A stretch of DNA of 64,000 nucleotides from Candidatus Bipolaricaulota bacterium (lineage in GTDB: Bacteria; Bipolaricaulota; Bipolaricaulia; Bipolaricaulales; Bipolaricaulaceae), in assembly GCA_025060415.1 (NCBI GenBank), contig JANXBT010000002.1, positions 186,001 through 250,000 of the forward strand, read 5' to 3'. Made by a program: the position numbers and the translations under genes. The notes beneath the pieces are model-generated. The model saw nothing but the letters and a program-made list of their open reading frames with translations. It was not told the DNA's origin and ran no database searches. This document shows positions 16,136-24,207 of the stretch, one piece after another (position 1 is the stretch's first letter; each line of letters opens with the position of its first letter).

Positions 16136-17032
16136 GTGCGCACGGAAAACGAATCGCGACTGGATCAGTTCTCCGTGGGGGAAGCGGAGGCGGGAGACCG
16201 TCTTGACCGGGTTTTGGCCCGCCGGCTAGGAGTGTCCCGGGCCCAGGCCCGCGCGCTCATCCACGCCGGGCAGGCGCGCCTGGGGGGAAAGAGGGCACAG
16301 CCGGACACGCGGGTGGCCGCCGGGGACGTGATCGAGGTGCGCTGGGAAGGGCCGGGCCTCAGGCCCACGCCCTTCCCCCTCCCCATCCTCTACGAGGACG
16401 AGGCGGTGGTGGTGGTGAACAAACCCCGGGGCCTGCCGGTGCACCCCGCCGGTCGGATCCGCGGCCCTACGGTCGTCACCGCCCTTTTGGCCCGCGGCCC
16501 CCTCGCCGGCGGCGACCCCCAGCGGCCCGGGGTCGTGCACCGCCTGGACGCCCCCGTCACGGGCGCCCTCGTCCTGGCCCGCACGGAGGAGGCCTACGCC
16601 GCCCTCGTGCGGCAGTTCCAGGAGCGGCGGGTGAAGAAGGAGTACCTGGCGGTGGTGGAAGGCGAGGTGGAGGTGGAGGCGGGGGCCATCGAGGGCCGGG
16701 TGGGGCGGGACCCCCATGCGCCCTGGCGCATGGGCCTGCAGCCGGGCGGGAAGGCGGCGCGCACGGAGTTCCAGGTCCTCGCCCGGGCCCAGGGGCGGAG
16801 CCTCCTTTTGGTGCGGCCCATCACCGGCCGCACCCACCAGATCCGCCTGCACCTGGGGGCCATCGGGCACCCCGTGGTGGGCGACCCCTTCTACGGCCGG
16901 GGGACGGGCCCCCTGCTCCTCCACGCCTGGCGCTTGGGCTTTTTCCACCCGAGGGACGGGGCGTGGCGGGAGTTCGAGGCCCCCCCGCCGGAGGAGTTCG
17001 GCCCCTGGCTTGGAGGGCGAGGTAGTAGCTAG
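16136..17032 (+). CDS. RluA/RluD-family 23S rRNA pseudouridine synthase
   Basis: Converts specific uridines of 23S rRNA to pseudouridine. The 298-aa protein has an N-terminal S4 domain (RLDRVLARRLGVSRAQARAL), the RluA core VVVNKPRGLPVHPAGR, a catalytic-aspartate motif VVHRLDAPVTGALVLARTEE (family HRLDxxTSG; here the usual TSG reads VTG) and RPITGRTHQIRLHL near the end. I start it at GTG 16136, six to seven bases after the predicted transcription start; GTG 16175 is an alternative that removes 13 residues. The 3' end overlaps a convergent gene by 212 bp. Confidence 0.88.
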   Translation: MRTENESRLDQFSVGEAEAGDRLDRVLARRLGVSRAQARALIHAGQARLGGKRAQPDTRVAAGDVIEVRWEGPGLRPTPFPLPILYEDEAVVVVNKPRGLPVHPAGRIRGPTVVTALLARGPLAGGDPQRPGVVHRLDAPVTGALVLARTEEAYAALVRQFQERRVKKEYLAVVEGEVEVEAGAIEGRVGRDPHAPWRMGLQPGGKAARTEFQVLARAQGRSLLLVRPITGRTHQIRLHLGAIGHPVVGDPFYGRGTGPLLLHAWRLGFFHPRDGAWREFEAPPPEEFGPWLGGRGSS

Positions 17033-17486
17033 CGGCGCCGAACTGGGCGGCCACCGCGGCCCAGAAGGCCGGGAGCGCCCGGGGGGTGAGGAGGAGGAGG
17101 CCGGCCGCGAGGGCGGTGAGGCCGGCCGCGGCCTTGCCCGGCCCGCGCGCCCGCAGCTCCCCACGCCGCCGCCACAGCACCAGCGCCCCGACCCCGAGCC
17201 CCAGCTGGGGCAGGGCGTACAGGACCAGCCCAAGGAGGGGGAGGCGGCCGGCCCCGCAGAGGGCGGCGAAGACCCCCCCGTAAAAGAGCTTGTCCGCCAG
17301 GGGGTCGAGGAGCTGGCCGAGGAGGGTGGGGCGCTCCCGCCGGGCCACCCACCCGTCCAGGACGTCCGTGGCCACCCCCAGGAGGAAGAGGGCCAGGGCG
17401 GGGCCCGCCCGCTGGGCGAGCACCGCCCACACCAAGGGGCCCAGGAGGAGGAGGCGGGCCAAGGTCAAGGCGTTTGCCAACGTCAC
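16821..17486 (-). CDS. CDP-alcohol phosphatidyltransferase family protein
   Basis: Integral membrane enzyme transferring a phosphatidyl group from CDP-diacylglycerol to an alcohol (PgsA-like, phosphatidylglycerophosphate synthase most likely). The diagnostic D-x2-DG-x2-AR-x8-G-x3-D-x3-D motif is present: DVLDGWVARRERPTLLGQLL continuing into DPLADK (about residues 41-66), with four or five further hydrophobic segments. Total 221 aa, but the last 60 or so residues are low-complexity (P, G, R, A) and are encoded antisense to the end of the pseudouridine synthase gene, so the functional protein probably ends near residue 155 and the tail looks like read-through after loss of a stop. GTG start at 17486, six bases after TACCAT. 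Confidence 0.8.
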   Translation of the reverse strand: MTLANALTLARLLLLGPLVWAVLAQRAGPALALFLLGVATDVLDGWVARRERPTLLGQLLDPLADKLFYGGVFAALCGAGRLPLLGLVLYALPQLGLGVGALVLWRRRGELRARGPGKAAAGLTALAAGLLLLTPRALPAFWAAVAAQFGAASYYLALQARGRTPPAGGPRTPATPRPSGGKSPSARRGGAGGPSPGRRRGRPPRGARWPPGAGGSGGCGR

Positions 17487-17492
17487 AAGGCG

Positions 17493-17498
17493 ATGGTA
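17493..17498 (-). promoter_or_regulatory. -10-like box upstream of the phosphatidyltransferase gene
   Basis: TACCAT on the minus strand ends six bases before the GTG at 17486. It fits the leaderless spacing seen at other starts, but the hexamer itself is a weak match to TATAAT. Confidence 0.3.
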
Positions 17499-17510
17499 CG
17501 CGATGGGACC

Positions 17511-17538
17511 GTGAAAATCATGGCTTCGCTGTTATAAT
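17511..17538 (+). promoter_or_regulatory. Promoter of the COG2403 gene
   Basis: GTGAAA (17511-17516) and a perfect TATAAT (17533-17538) are 16 bp apart. Transcription from here gives a leader of about 30 bases carrying GAGGTGA before the ATG at 17576. Confidence 0.6.
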
Positions 17539-17575
17539 TGGCATGCCCCCAATCCGGAAAGCCGAGGTGAACCGC

Positions 17576-18886
17576 ATGCGCCGGACCAAGGTCATCATCA
17601 TGGGTGCGGCGGGCCGTGACTTTCACAACTTCAACGTGGTGTTTCGGGACAACGCGGCCTACGAGGTGGTGGCGTTCACGGCCGCCCAGATCCCGGGGAT
17701 CGAGGGCCGCCGGTACCCGCCGGAGCTGGCGGGCCGGCTCTACCCCCAAGGGATCCCCATCGAGCCTGAGGAGCGGCTGGGCGAGCTCATCCGGGCCCAC
17801 GGGGTGGACCGGGTGGTGTTCGCCTACTCCGACGTTTCCCACCAGTACGTGATGGAGCGGGCGGCCCTCGCCCAGGCCGCCGGCGCGGACTTCTGGCTCC
17901 TCGGCCCCGGCTCCACCCAGCTGGTGGCCCGCAAGCCCGTGGTGGCCGTGTGCGCCGTGCGCACCGGCTGCGGCAAGTCGCCCACCACCCGCCGGGTCGT
18001 GCGCATCCTGAAATCTTGGGGGAAGCGGGTGGTGGTGGTGCGCCACCCCATGCCGTATGGGGACATCGCCGCCCAGGCCGTGCAGCGCTTCGCCACCCTG
18101 GAGGACCTGGACCGGGCCCGCTGCACCCTGGAGGAGCGGGAGGAGTACGAACCCCACCTGCGCGAGGGCACGGTGGTCTACGGCGGGGTGGACTACGAGC
18201 GGGTCCTGCGCCGGGCGGAGGAGGAGGCCGACGTCCTCGTGTGGGATGGGGGGAACAACGACTTCCCCTTCTTCAAGACGGACGTGCTCATCGTGGTGGC
18301 CGACCCTTGGCGGGCCGGCCACGAGCGCACCTACTGGCCGGGCTCCGTGAACATCCGCATGGCCGACGTGGTGGTGATCAACAAGGTGGACACCGCCTCC
18401 TTTGAGGACGTGCAGAAGCTCCGCCGTTCCATTGAGGAAGTGAACCCCAGGGCCCGGGTGATCGAGGCCGCCTCCCCCATCCTCGTGGAGGAGCCGGAGC
18501 TCGTGCGGGGCAAGAGGGTGCTGGCCATCGAGGACGGGCCCACCGTGACCCACGGGGAGATGCCGTTTGGGGCGGCGGCGGTGGCCGCGCGCAAGTGGGG
18601 CGCCACCCTCGTGGACCCCCGCCCCTACGCCGTGAACTCCATCCGCGCGGTGTACGAGCTCTACCCGCACCTGGGCCCCGTCCTCCCCGCCATGGGCTAC
18701 GGAGAGCAGCAAATTCAGGACCTCGCGGAGACCATCCGGCGCGTGCCCTGCGAGGCCATCCTTCTGGCCACCCCCGTGGACCTCCGGCGCCTCCTCGACC
18801 TGCCCAAGCCCGCCACGCGCGTGCGCTACGAGCTCCAGGAGATCGGGCAGCCCACCCTGGAGGAGGTCCTGCGGGAGCTCCTTTAG
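17576..18886 (+). CDS. COG2403 GTPase, cyclic 2,3-diphosphoglycerate synthase-like
   Basis: P-loop protein of 436 aa related to archaeal cyclic 2,3-diphosphoglycerate synthetase (CpgS) and COG2403 predicted GTPases. The N-terminus (MRRTKVIIMGAAGRDFHNFN) is a Rossmann-like domain; the nucleotide-binding domain has CAVRTGCGKSPTTRRVVRIL (about 125-145), VLVWDGGNNDFPFF, and VVVINKVDTAS resembling the NKxD base-recognition motif. In methanogens the enzyme makes a thermoprotective osmolyte, but bacterial homologues are uncharacterised. An upstream in-frame ATG at 17543 is only 4 bp from the -10 box, whereas ATG 17576 has GAGGTGA at the right distance, so I use the latter. Confidence 0.8.
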   Translation: MRRTKVIIMGAAGRDFHNFNVVFRDNAAYEVVAFTAAQIPGIEGRRYPPELAGRLYPQGIPIEPEERLGELIRAHGVDRVVFAYSDVSHQYVMERAALAQAAGADFWLLGPGSTQLVARKPVVAVCAVRTGCGKSPTTRRVVRILKSWGKRVVVVRHPMPYGDIAAQAVQRFATLEDLDRARCTLEEREEYEPHLREGTVVYGGVDYERVLRRAEEEADVLVWDGGNNDFPFFKTDVLIVVADPWRAGHERTYWPGSVNIRMADVVVINKVDTASFEDVQKLRRSIEEVNPRARVIEAASPILVEEPELVRGKRVLAIEDGPTVTHGEMPFGAAAVAARKWGATLVDPRPYAVNSIRAVYELYPHLGPVLPAMGYGEQQIQDLAETIRRVPCEAILLATPVDLRRLLDLPKPATRVRYELQEIGQPTLEEVLRELL

Positions 18887-18899
18887 GCCAAAGGTTCCA

Positions 18900-18939
18900 G
18901 GGCGGGCTGGACAAACGGGCCCTCCGGCCCGCCCCTTTT
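18900..18939 (+). terminator. Probable terminator after the COG2403 gene
   Basis: GGGCGGGC (18900-18907) pairs with GCCCGCCC (18927-18934) around a 19-base loop, followed by CTTTT. The hairpin is strong, but the T-run is short. Confidence 0.5.
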
Positions 18940-18992
18940 CGCCTCCTTTTCCCCACGCGCTTCGCTAGCCTCCCGCGAAAGGAGGCGGAAAC

Positions 18993-19892
18993 ATGCGCAC
19001 GAAGCGTTGGGTTTTGGCCCTGGCCGCCCTGGCCCTCCCGGTGTGGGCCCAGGAGTTCGCCGGAAGCGTGGGCATGGACTTCCTCTTTGCGCCCGACACC
19101 CCCCTGGAGGTGGACGCGGCCTTCACCCTCGCTTTGGAGCTGGGCCCGGGCAGGGTGGAGAGCCGCACGGTGATCTCGCTCGAGGGGCTGGAGGCGGAAC
19201 ACCTGTGGCTTTGGTGGCGCGTCCCGGGCGCGGGCGTGACCCTGCGGACGGGGTTCACCTTCGACCCGTGCTTCTCGCGGTGGGCCCTGGGGGTGAGCGG
19301 CGGCTGCTGCCCGTTCCTCCTGAGCGGCTGGTTCTACCTGGGGAACCTGGCCCCGGCCTGCCAGACCCCCAACTACACGATCGGCCTGGTTTTGGATTTC
19401 GGGGTCGGCGGTGAACCCGGCTTCCTCGCCCGCAGCTTAATCGGCTTCGGCGTGACCCACATCTACCACCTCATCGACGACGACCCCTGGACCGACGTGG
19501 TCCTCGTCCCCGGTTGGTATTTTGAGGAAGCCCTCCTCCACTTCGCTTGGTCCGACCCATGTTGGCGCCTATACACCACCTGGATGTTCACCTACGCGGG
19601 CCTGGGGTTCGGCGAGCTTGGGGTGAGCTACCGCTTCCTCCAGCCCGTGGTAGAGCTTGCAGCTTCGCTGCGCGTAAACAGCGCTTTTGCCTTAGATTGG
19701 GCGAAGCTGTACCTGGGCATCACAGTGGACCCCGTTTCCATCTACTCTGCCACGGCCTTCAACTTCGCCGGCTTCCTTTGGCAGGAGGTCGGCCTGCGCA
19801 TCCAGTTCGCTCAGGTGCTGATCTACTCAGCCACGCGGTTCGACTTAGCGGGGCTGGAGTGGATCAAGGTGGGCTTTGAGCTGCGCTTTTAG
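18993..19892 (+). CDS. Secreted beta-rich protein, probable outer-membrane barrel, unknown function
   Basis: I do not recognise a family. The 299-aa product has a clear Sec signal (MRTKRWVLALAALALPVWA, cleavage before QEF). The remainder is rich in alternating aromatic and hydrophobic residues, contains clustered cysteines (SGGCCPFL), and ends in KVGFELRF, with alternating hydrophobics and a terminal phenylalanine as in BAM-recognised barrels. Two near-identical units of about 25 residues close the protein: IYSATAFNFAGFLWQEVGLR and IYSATRFDLAGLEWIKVGFE. ATG 18993 lies 6 bp after GGAGGCGGAA. It follows a terminator, so it should have its own promoter, and faces the Ldh-Nudix gene (4 bp overlap at the stops). 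Confidence 0.65.
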   Translation: MRTKRWVLALAALALPVWAQEFAGSVGMDFLFAPDTPLEVDAAFTLALELGPGRVESRTVISLEGLEAEHLWLWWRVPGAGVTLRTGFTFDPCFSRWALGVSGGCCPFLLSGWFYLGNLAPACQTPNYTIGLVLDFGVGGEPGFLARSLIGFGVTHIYHLIDDDPWTDVVLVPGWYFEEALLHFAWSDPCWRLYTTWMFTYAGLGFGELGVSYRFLQPVVELAASLRVNSAFALDWAKLYLGITVDPVSIYSATAFNFAGFLWQEVGLRIQFAQVLIYSATRFDLAGLEWIKVGFELRF

Positions 19893-21418
19893 CTGGCCCC
19901 ATCCGGCGGAGGGGGTCCGGCCGGGCCCGCCCCCAGCCCCTGGAGGAGCGCGCGGTCCGCGGGGGCCAGGGCATAGCGCCCAAGCTCCTCAAGCGGGACC
20001 CAGCGCACCTCCGCACACCCCAAGGGCCGGGGTTCGCCCCGGACGATGCGCGCCCGGAAGAGGTGCAAGCGGACGGTGAGGCCGGGGTAGGCGTGCACCA
20101 CCTCGCCCAGCTTCTCGCCCACCGCCGCCTCCACCCCCAATTCCTCGCGCAGCTCCCGGGCCAAGCAGGCCCGGAGATCTTCCCCTTCCTCTTGGCCGCC
20201 GCCGGGGAACTCCCAGAGGCCGCCCTGCTCGTCCGCGCCCTGGCGCCGCGCCAGGAGCACCCGCCCCCCTTCCACGATCCAGGCCGCGGCCACGTCCCGT
20301 ACCCCCCCGCCCACGGCCCCTCCCCGCGGGGCGGGCGCAGGGACCCCCAGCTCCTCCGCGAGGCTCCGCAGGCCCGCCCAAAGGGGAGGGTCGAGGGGCA
20401 CGCCCTTTTCCCGGACCTCCTGCTCCCGGAGGTAGGCCTTTTCCCCGGCCGTGTAGATGCGGGCCGCACCCGGGGCCCGGGCCGAGGCCCGCAGGGCCCG
20501 CAGGATCTCCCCCACCCGGCGCCGGAACTCCTCGAGGGGCAGGAAGCGCTGGACGTCCACGGCCAGGAAGAAGTGGCCCAGGCGCGAGGGCTTCGGCCGC
20601 CCCTGCGCGTCCACGTCGGCAAGATCCTTGAGGAAGGGCCCGCCGGCCAGCGCCGAGCACAGGATCTCCACGAGGGTGGCCAGACCGTAGCCCTTGTGGC
20701 CGCCGAGCTCCTCCCCCGCTCCGCCCAGGGGCAAAAAGGCGTAACGATCGTGGGGAAGCCCGGCGAGGATGGCCGGGGCGTCCGTGGCCGGCCGCCCCTC
20801 CCGGTCCACCACCCAGCCCACGGGCACCGGCTCCCCCAGGCGCGCAAGGACCTCGATCCTTCCCCGCTGGCTCACGGAGGTGGCGGCATCGAAGCAGAAG
20901 GGGAAGGGCTCGTCCGTGGGGCAGGCGAAGGCGATGGGGTTGGTGCCGAGCATGGGCTCCACGCCGAAGGTGGGGGCCACGCTGGGCCGGGCGTTGGTGA
21001 AGCTCATCCCGATCATCCCCTCCCTCGCCGCCATGAGGGCGTAGTAGCCGGCGATCCCGTAGTGGGAGGAGTTGCGCACCGCCACGGCCCCCAGCCCGAA
21101 GGCCCGGGCCTTGCGGATCGCCAGCTCCATGGCCCGATGCCCCGCCACCATGCCCAGCCCGTTTTGGGCATCGAGCACGGCCGTAGTCGGGCCCTCCCGC
21201 ACCACCCGCAGCTCCGTCACGGGGGACACGGTGCCCTCGCGAAGCCGCTTCACATAGAGCCAAAGCCGGCTCACCCCATGGGAGGTGATGCCGCGCACGT
21301 CGGCCGTGACCAGGACCTCCGCACAGATCTCCGCGTCGGCCGGGGGGACCCCCAGGCGGCGGAACACCGCGGCCACAAAGCGGCGCAGCTCCTCCGGGGA
21401 AACGCGCACCGGCTCCAT
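19889..21418 (-). CDS. Malate/L-lactate dehydrogenase-type oxidoreductase fused to a Nudix hydrolase
   Basis: A 509-aa two-domain protein. Residues 1 to about 365 are a complete NAD(P)-dependent Ldh/MdhA-type (Ldh_2 superfamily) oxidoreductase: ADVRGITSHGVSRLWLYVKR, VRNSSHYGIAGYYALMAA, PMLGTNPIAFACPTDEPFPF and GGHKGYGLATLVEILC are hallmark segments with the conserved histidines. Residues about 378-509 are a MutT-type Nudix hydrolase with a perfect box at 407-429 (G-x5-E-x7-REL-R-EE-L-G-V) preceded by GGLWEFPGG. No stop or start separates them. The substrates of either half are not determinable. The start is ATG 21418, six bases after TATACT; a TTG two codons upstream is unlikely. Confidence 0.85.
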   Translation of the reverse strand: MEPVRVSPEELRRFVAAVFRRLGVPPADAEICAEVLVTADVRGITSHGVSRLWLYVKRLREGTVSPVTELRVVREGPTTAVLDAQNGLGMVAGHRAMELAIRKARAFGLGAVAVRNSSHYGIAGYYALMAAREGMIGMSFTNARPSVAPTFGVEPMLGTNPIAFACPTDEPFPFCFDAATSVSQRGRIEVLARLGEPVPVGWVVDREGRPATDAPAILAGLPHDRYAFLPLGGAGEELGGHKGYGLATLVEILCSALAGGPFLKDLADVDAQGRPKPSRLGHFFLAVDVQRFLPLEEFRRRVGEILRALRASARAPGAARIYTAGEKAYLREQEVREKGVPLDPPLWAGLRSLAEELGVPAPAPRGGAVGGGVRDVAAAWIVEGGRVLLARRQGADEQGGLWEFPGGGQEEGEDLRACLARELREELGVEAAVGEKLGEVVHAYPGLTVRLHLFRARIVRGEPRPLGCAEVRWVPLEELGRYALAPADRALLQGLGAGPAGPPPPDGAS

Positions 21419-21424
21419 CGCCAA

Positions 21425-21430
21425 AGTATA
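21425..21430 (-). promoter_or_regulatory. -10 box of the Ldh-Nudix gene (leaderless)
   Basis: TATACT on the minus strand, six bases before ATG 21418. There is no space for a ribosome-binding site. Confidence 0.5.
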
Positions 21431-21471
21431 GGCGAGGCGCGGGCCCGGTAGCGCCCGAACCCCTCCGGCGT

Positions 21472-21477
21472 TAGGCT
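21472..21477 (+). promoter_or_regulatory. -10-like box of the adenine deaminase gene (leaderless)
   Basis: TAGGCT ends six bases before ATG 21484, the same spacing as the divergent gene. The region lacks any AGGAG-like sequence before the ATG. Confidence 0.4.
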
Positions 21478-21483
21478 TCGCGT

Positions 21484-23148
21484 ATGGTCGTGGACCTGCT
21501 CCTCCGCCGGGCGCGCATCTTCGATGCCTTTTCCGGAAGGTTCTTCGTGGGGGACCTCGCCGTTCAGGACGGGAGGGTCGTGGGCTTCTCCGCGGAGGGG
21601 GCGCGGGCCGTATACGACCTGGAGGGGCTGTACCTCGTGCCCGGGCTCATCGATGCCCACGTGCACCTGGAGAGCTCCAAGCTCGCCCCGCGGGAGTTCG
21701 CCCGCGCGGTCCTGCCCCACGGAACCACCGCGGTGATCGCCGACCCTCATGAGATCGCCAACGTGGCGGGCCTGGCGGGCCTCCGCTGGATGCTCGAGGC
21801 CACGCGGGACCTGCCCCTGCGCGTGTTCTTCATGGCCCCCTCCTGCGTGCCCGCCAGCCCCCTGGAGACGCCGGGCGCCGTGCTCGGCCCCGCGGAGATC
21901 CGCGAGGTCCTGGGCTGGGAGCGAGTCATCGGGTTGGGAGAAGTCATGAACTTCCCGGGCGTGCTGGCGGGCGACCCGGAGGTCCTGGGGAAGCTCGCGG
22001 CCGCCCGGGGGAGGCCCATCGATGGCCACGCGCCCGGGCTGTCCGGGCCGGAGCTTTGGGCCTACGTGCGGGCGGGCCCCCGCACGGACCACGAAAGCAC
22101 CTCCCTGCCGGAGGCCGAGGCCAAACTGCGCGCGGGCATGCACATCCTCCTCCGCGAGGGCACCACGGCGCGCAACCTCGCCGCCCTCCTCCCGCTCCTC
22201 ACCCCCAACTCCGCGCCCTTCGTCCACTTCTGCACGGACGACCGCGAGCCCGAGACCCTCCTTTCCGAGGGCCACATGGACGATGTCCTCCGCAAGGCCC
22301 TGGCCCGGGGGGTGGCGCCGGAGGTGGCCCTGGCGGCGGCCACGATCCACACCGCCCGGGCCTACGGCCTCCCGGACCTGGGCGCCCTCGCCCCCGGCTA
22401 CCGCGCGGACTTCCTGGTGGTCTCCGACCTGCGCGCCTTCCGCATCGAGCAGGTCTACGTGGAGGGGAGGCTTGTGGCCCAGGGCGGGAGGTGCGTGGCG
22501 GAGCTGCCGCCGCCCCCGCCGCCCCTGGCCGCCCCCCTGCGGGTGGACCCCGCGCGCCTTTCCTTCCGCATCCCCGCCCGGGCGGGCTGGGCCCGGGTCA
22601 TCCGGGTCCTCCCCCACGAGGTGCTCACCGAGGAGGTGCGGGTCCGCCCGCGGGTGGAGGGGGGCGAGGTGGTGGCCGATCCGGAGCGGGACATCCTCAA
22701 GATCGCCGTGGTGGAGCGGCATCGGGGCACGGGAAACGTGGGCCTTGGGCTGGTGCAGGGGTTCGGCCTGCGGGCGGGGGCCCTGGCCTCCACGGTGGCC
22801 CACGATTCCCACCACCTTGTGGTGGTGGGGACGAACGACGAGGACATGCGGGCCGGGGTGGCCGAGCTGGTGCGCCTGGGCGGGGGGCAGGTGGCCGTGC
22901 GGGACGGCCGCGTCCTGGCCGCCCTCCCCCTGCCCCTTGGGGGGCTCATGTCGGACCGGCCCCTGGCGGAGGTGCACCGGCGCACGCGGGAGCTTAGGGA
23001 GGCCGCGCGGGAACTGGGCTCCCCCCTCCCCGACCCCTTCATGAGCCTTTCCTTCCTGGCCCTTCCGGTGATCCCCGCCCTCAAGATCACGGACCTTGGC
23101 CTGGTGGACGTGCGCGCGTTTAGAATCGTGCCGCTGTTTGTGGGATGA
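21484..23148 (+). CDS. ade: Adenine deaminase
   Basis: Metal-dependent amidohydrolase converting adenine to hypoxanthine and ammonia. At 554 aa it matches bacterial Ade. Visible motifs: LIDAHVHLESSKLAPREFAR (metal-binding HxH), GTTAVIADPHEIANVAG, IDGHAPGLSG, DHESTSLPEA, HFCTDDREPETL and the C-terminal Ade domain with GLGLVQGFGLRAGALASTVA followed by HDSHH. It fits with the PucR/BMP nucleoside importer elsewhere in the window as part of purine salvage. It overlaps the mscS-like gene downstream by 4 bp (ATGA). Confidence 0.93.
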   Translation: MVVDLLLRRARIFDAFSGRFFVGDLAVQDGRVVGFSAEGARAVYDLEGLYLVPGLIDAHVHLESSKLAPREFARAVLPHGTTAVIADPHEIANVAGLAGLRWMLEATRDLPLRVFFMAPSCVPASPLETPGAVLGPAEIREVLGWERVIGLGEVMNFPGVLAGDPEVLGKLAAARGRPIDGHAPGLSGPELWAYVRAGPRTDHESTSLPEAEAKLRAGMHILLREGTTARNLAALLPLLTPNSAPFVHFCTDDREPETLLSEGHMDDVLRKALARGVAPEVALAAATIHTARAYGLPDLGALAPGYRADFLVVSDLRAFRIEQVYVEGRLVAQGGRCVAELPPPPPPLAAPLRVDPARLSFRIPARAGWARVIRVLPHEVLTEEVRVRPRVEGGEVVADPERDILKIAVVERHRGTGNVGLGLVQGFGLRAGALASTVAHDSHHLVVVGTNDEDMRAGVAELVRLGGGQVAVRDGRVLAALPLPLGGLMSDRPLAEVHRRTRELREAARELGSPLPDPFMSLSFLALPVIPALKITDLGLVDVRAFRIVPLFVG

Positions 23149-24203
23149 GCCCCGAGTTCTGGAACCGGATCTTCGCGGACAACCCGGTGTGGGCCTGGTT
23201 CATGGCCCTGGGCATCTTCCTTGGGGTCCTCCTGTTCTTCCTGGCCCTGCGCGCGTTCCTCACGCGGTTCTTCACCCGGCGCTTCAGGCGCACGGGCCGG
23301 CCCTGGGCCGAGCGGGGCGCCGAGCTCGCCCGCCGCACCACCTTCCTCTTCCTCCTCATGGTCGCCATCTTCGCCGGCTCCCTCTCCCTGCGGCTCCCGC
23401 CCGAGGCGGGCAAGGTCATCCGGGGCCTCATCGTCACCCTGTTCTTGGCCCAGCTGGGGATCTGGGGGAGCCGCTTGGCCTCCCTTTGGGTGGGCCGGAT
23501 GACCGAAAAGCGGCGGGCCGAGGGCGACGCCGCCGCCGCCACCACCCTCGCCTCCATGGGCCTCCTCATCCGTATCGCCATCTGGGCCCTCGTGGTGCTC
23601 CTCATCCTCCAGAACCTCGGGGTGAACGTGACGGCCCTCGCCGCCGGCGTGGGCATCGCCGGCATCGCCCTCGCCTTCGCCGCCCAAAGCATCCTCGCCG
23701 ACCTCTTCTCCTTCTTGGCCATCGTGGTGGACAAACCCTTCCTCGTGGGGGACTTCATCGTGGCCGGAAAGGTGGAGGGCACGGTGGAGCGCATCGGCAT
23801 CAAAACCACCCGCATCCGCAGCCTCACGGGGGAGGAGGTGGTGGTGTCCAACTCCGAGCTCCTCAAGGGCTGGATCCACGACTACACCAAGATGCGGGAG
23901 CGCCGCGTCTTTTTCCGCTTCGCCGTGGACTACCAAACGCCGCACGAGAAGGTGGCGGCGATCCCAAGGATCGTGCAGGAGATCATCGAGGCCACGCCCA
24001 ACGTGCGCTTCGACCGCGCCCACTTCAAGGAGTACGGGGAGTTCGGGCTGGTCTTCGAGGTGGTGTACTTCGTCCTCAGCCCGAGCTACCGGGACTACAT
24101 GGACGCCCAGCAGGCCATCAACCTGGGCATCCACAAGCGCTTCAGCGAGGAGGGCATCAAGTTCGCGCTGCCGGTGCGGCGCGTACTTGTGGAAAGAGGG
24201 TGA
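23145..24203 (+). CDS. MscS-family mechanosensitive ion channel
   Basis: Inner-membrane tension-gated channel of 352 aa. Membrane helices lie at about residues 15-38, 65-85, 90-110 and 140-165. The pore helix and start of the beta domain are seen as GVGIAGIALAFAAQSILADL followed by FSFLAIVVDKPFLVGDFI, with VEGTVERIGIKTTRIRSLTG and VVVSNSELLKG in the soluble domain. It is translationally coupled to adenine deaminase and followed 4 bp later by pckA, so it belongs to a three-gene operon of apparently unrelated functions. Confidence 0.9.
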   Translation: MSPEFWNRIFADNPVWAWFMALGIFLGVLLFFLALRAFLTRFFTRRFRRTGRPWAERGAELARRTTFLFLLMVAIFAGSLSLRLPPEAGKVIRGLIVTLFLAQLGIWGSRLASLWVGRMTEKRRAEGDAAAATTLASMGLLIRIAIWALVVLLILQNLGVNVTALAAGVGIAGIALAFAAQSILADLFSFLAIVVDKPFLVGDFIVAGKVEGTVERIGIKTTRIRSLTGEEVVVSNSELLKGWIHDYTKMRERRVFFRFAVDYQTPHEKVAAIPRIVQEIIEATPNVRFDRAHFKEYGEFGLVFEVVYFVLSPSYRDYMDAQQAINLGIHKRFSEEGIKFALPVRRVLVERG

Positions 24204-24207
24204 GCGT

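Noticed and set aside
17474-17575. Longer N-terminus for the COG2403 gene
   Set aside because: The extension passes through the -10 box at 17533-17538 and has no family similarity; ATG 17576 has a good ribosome site.
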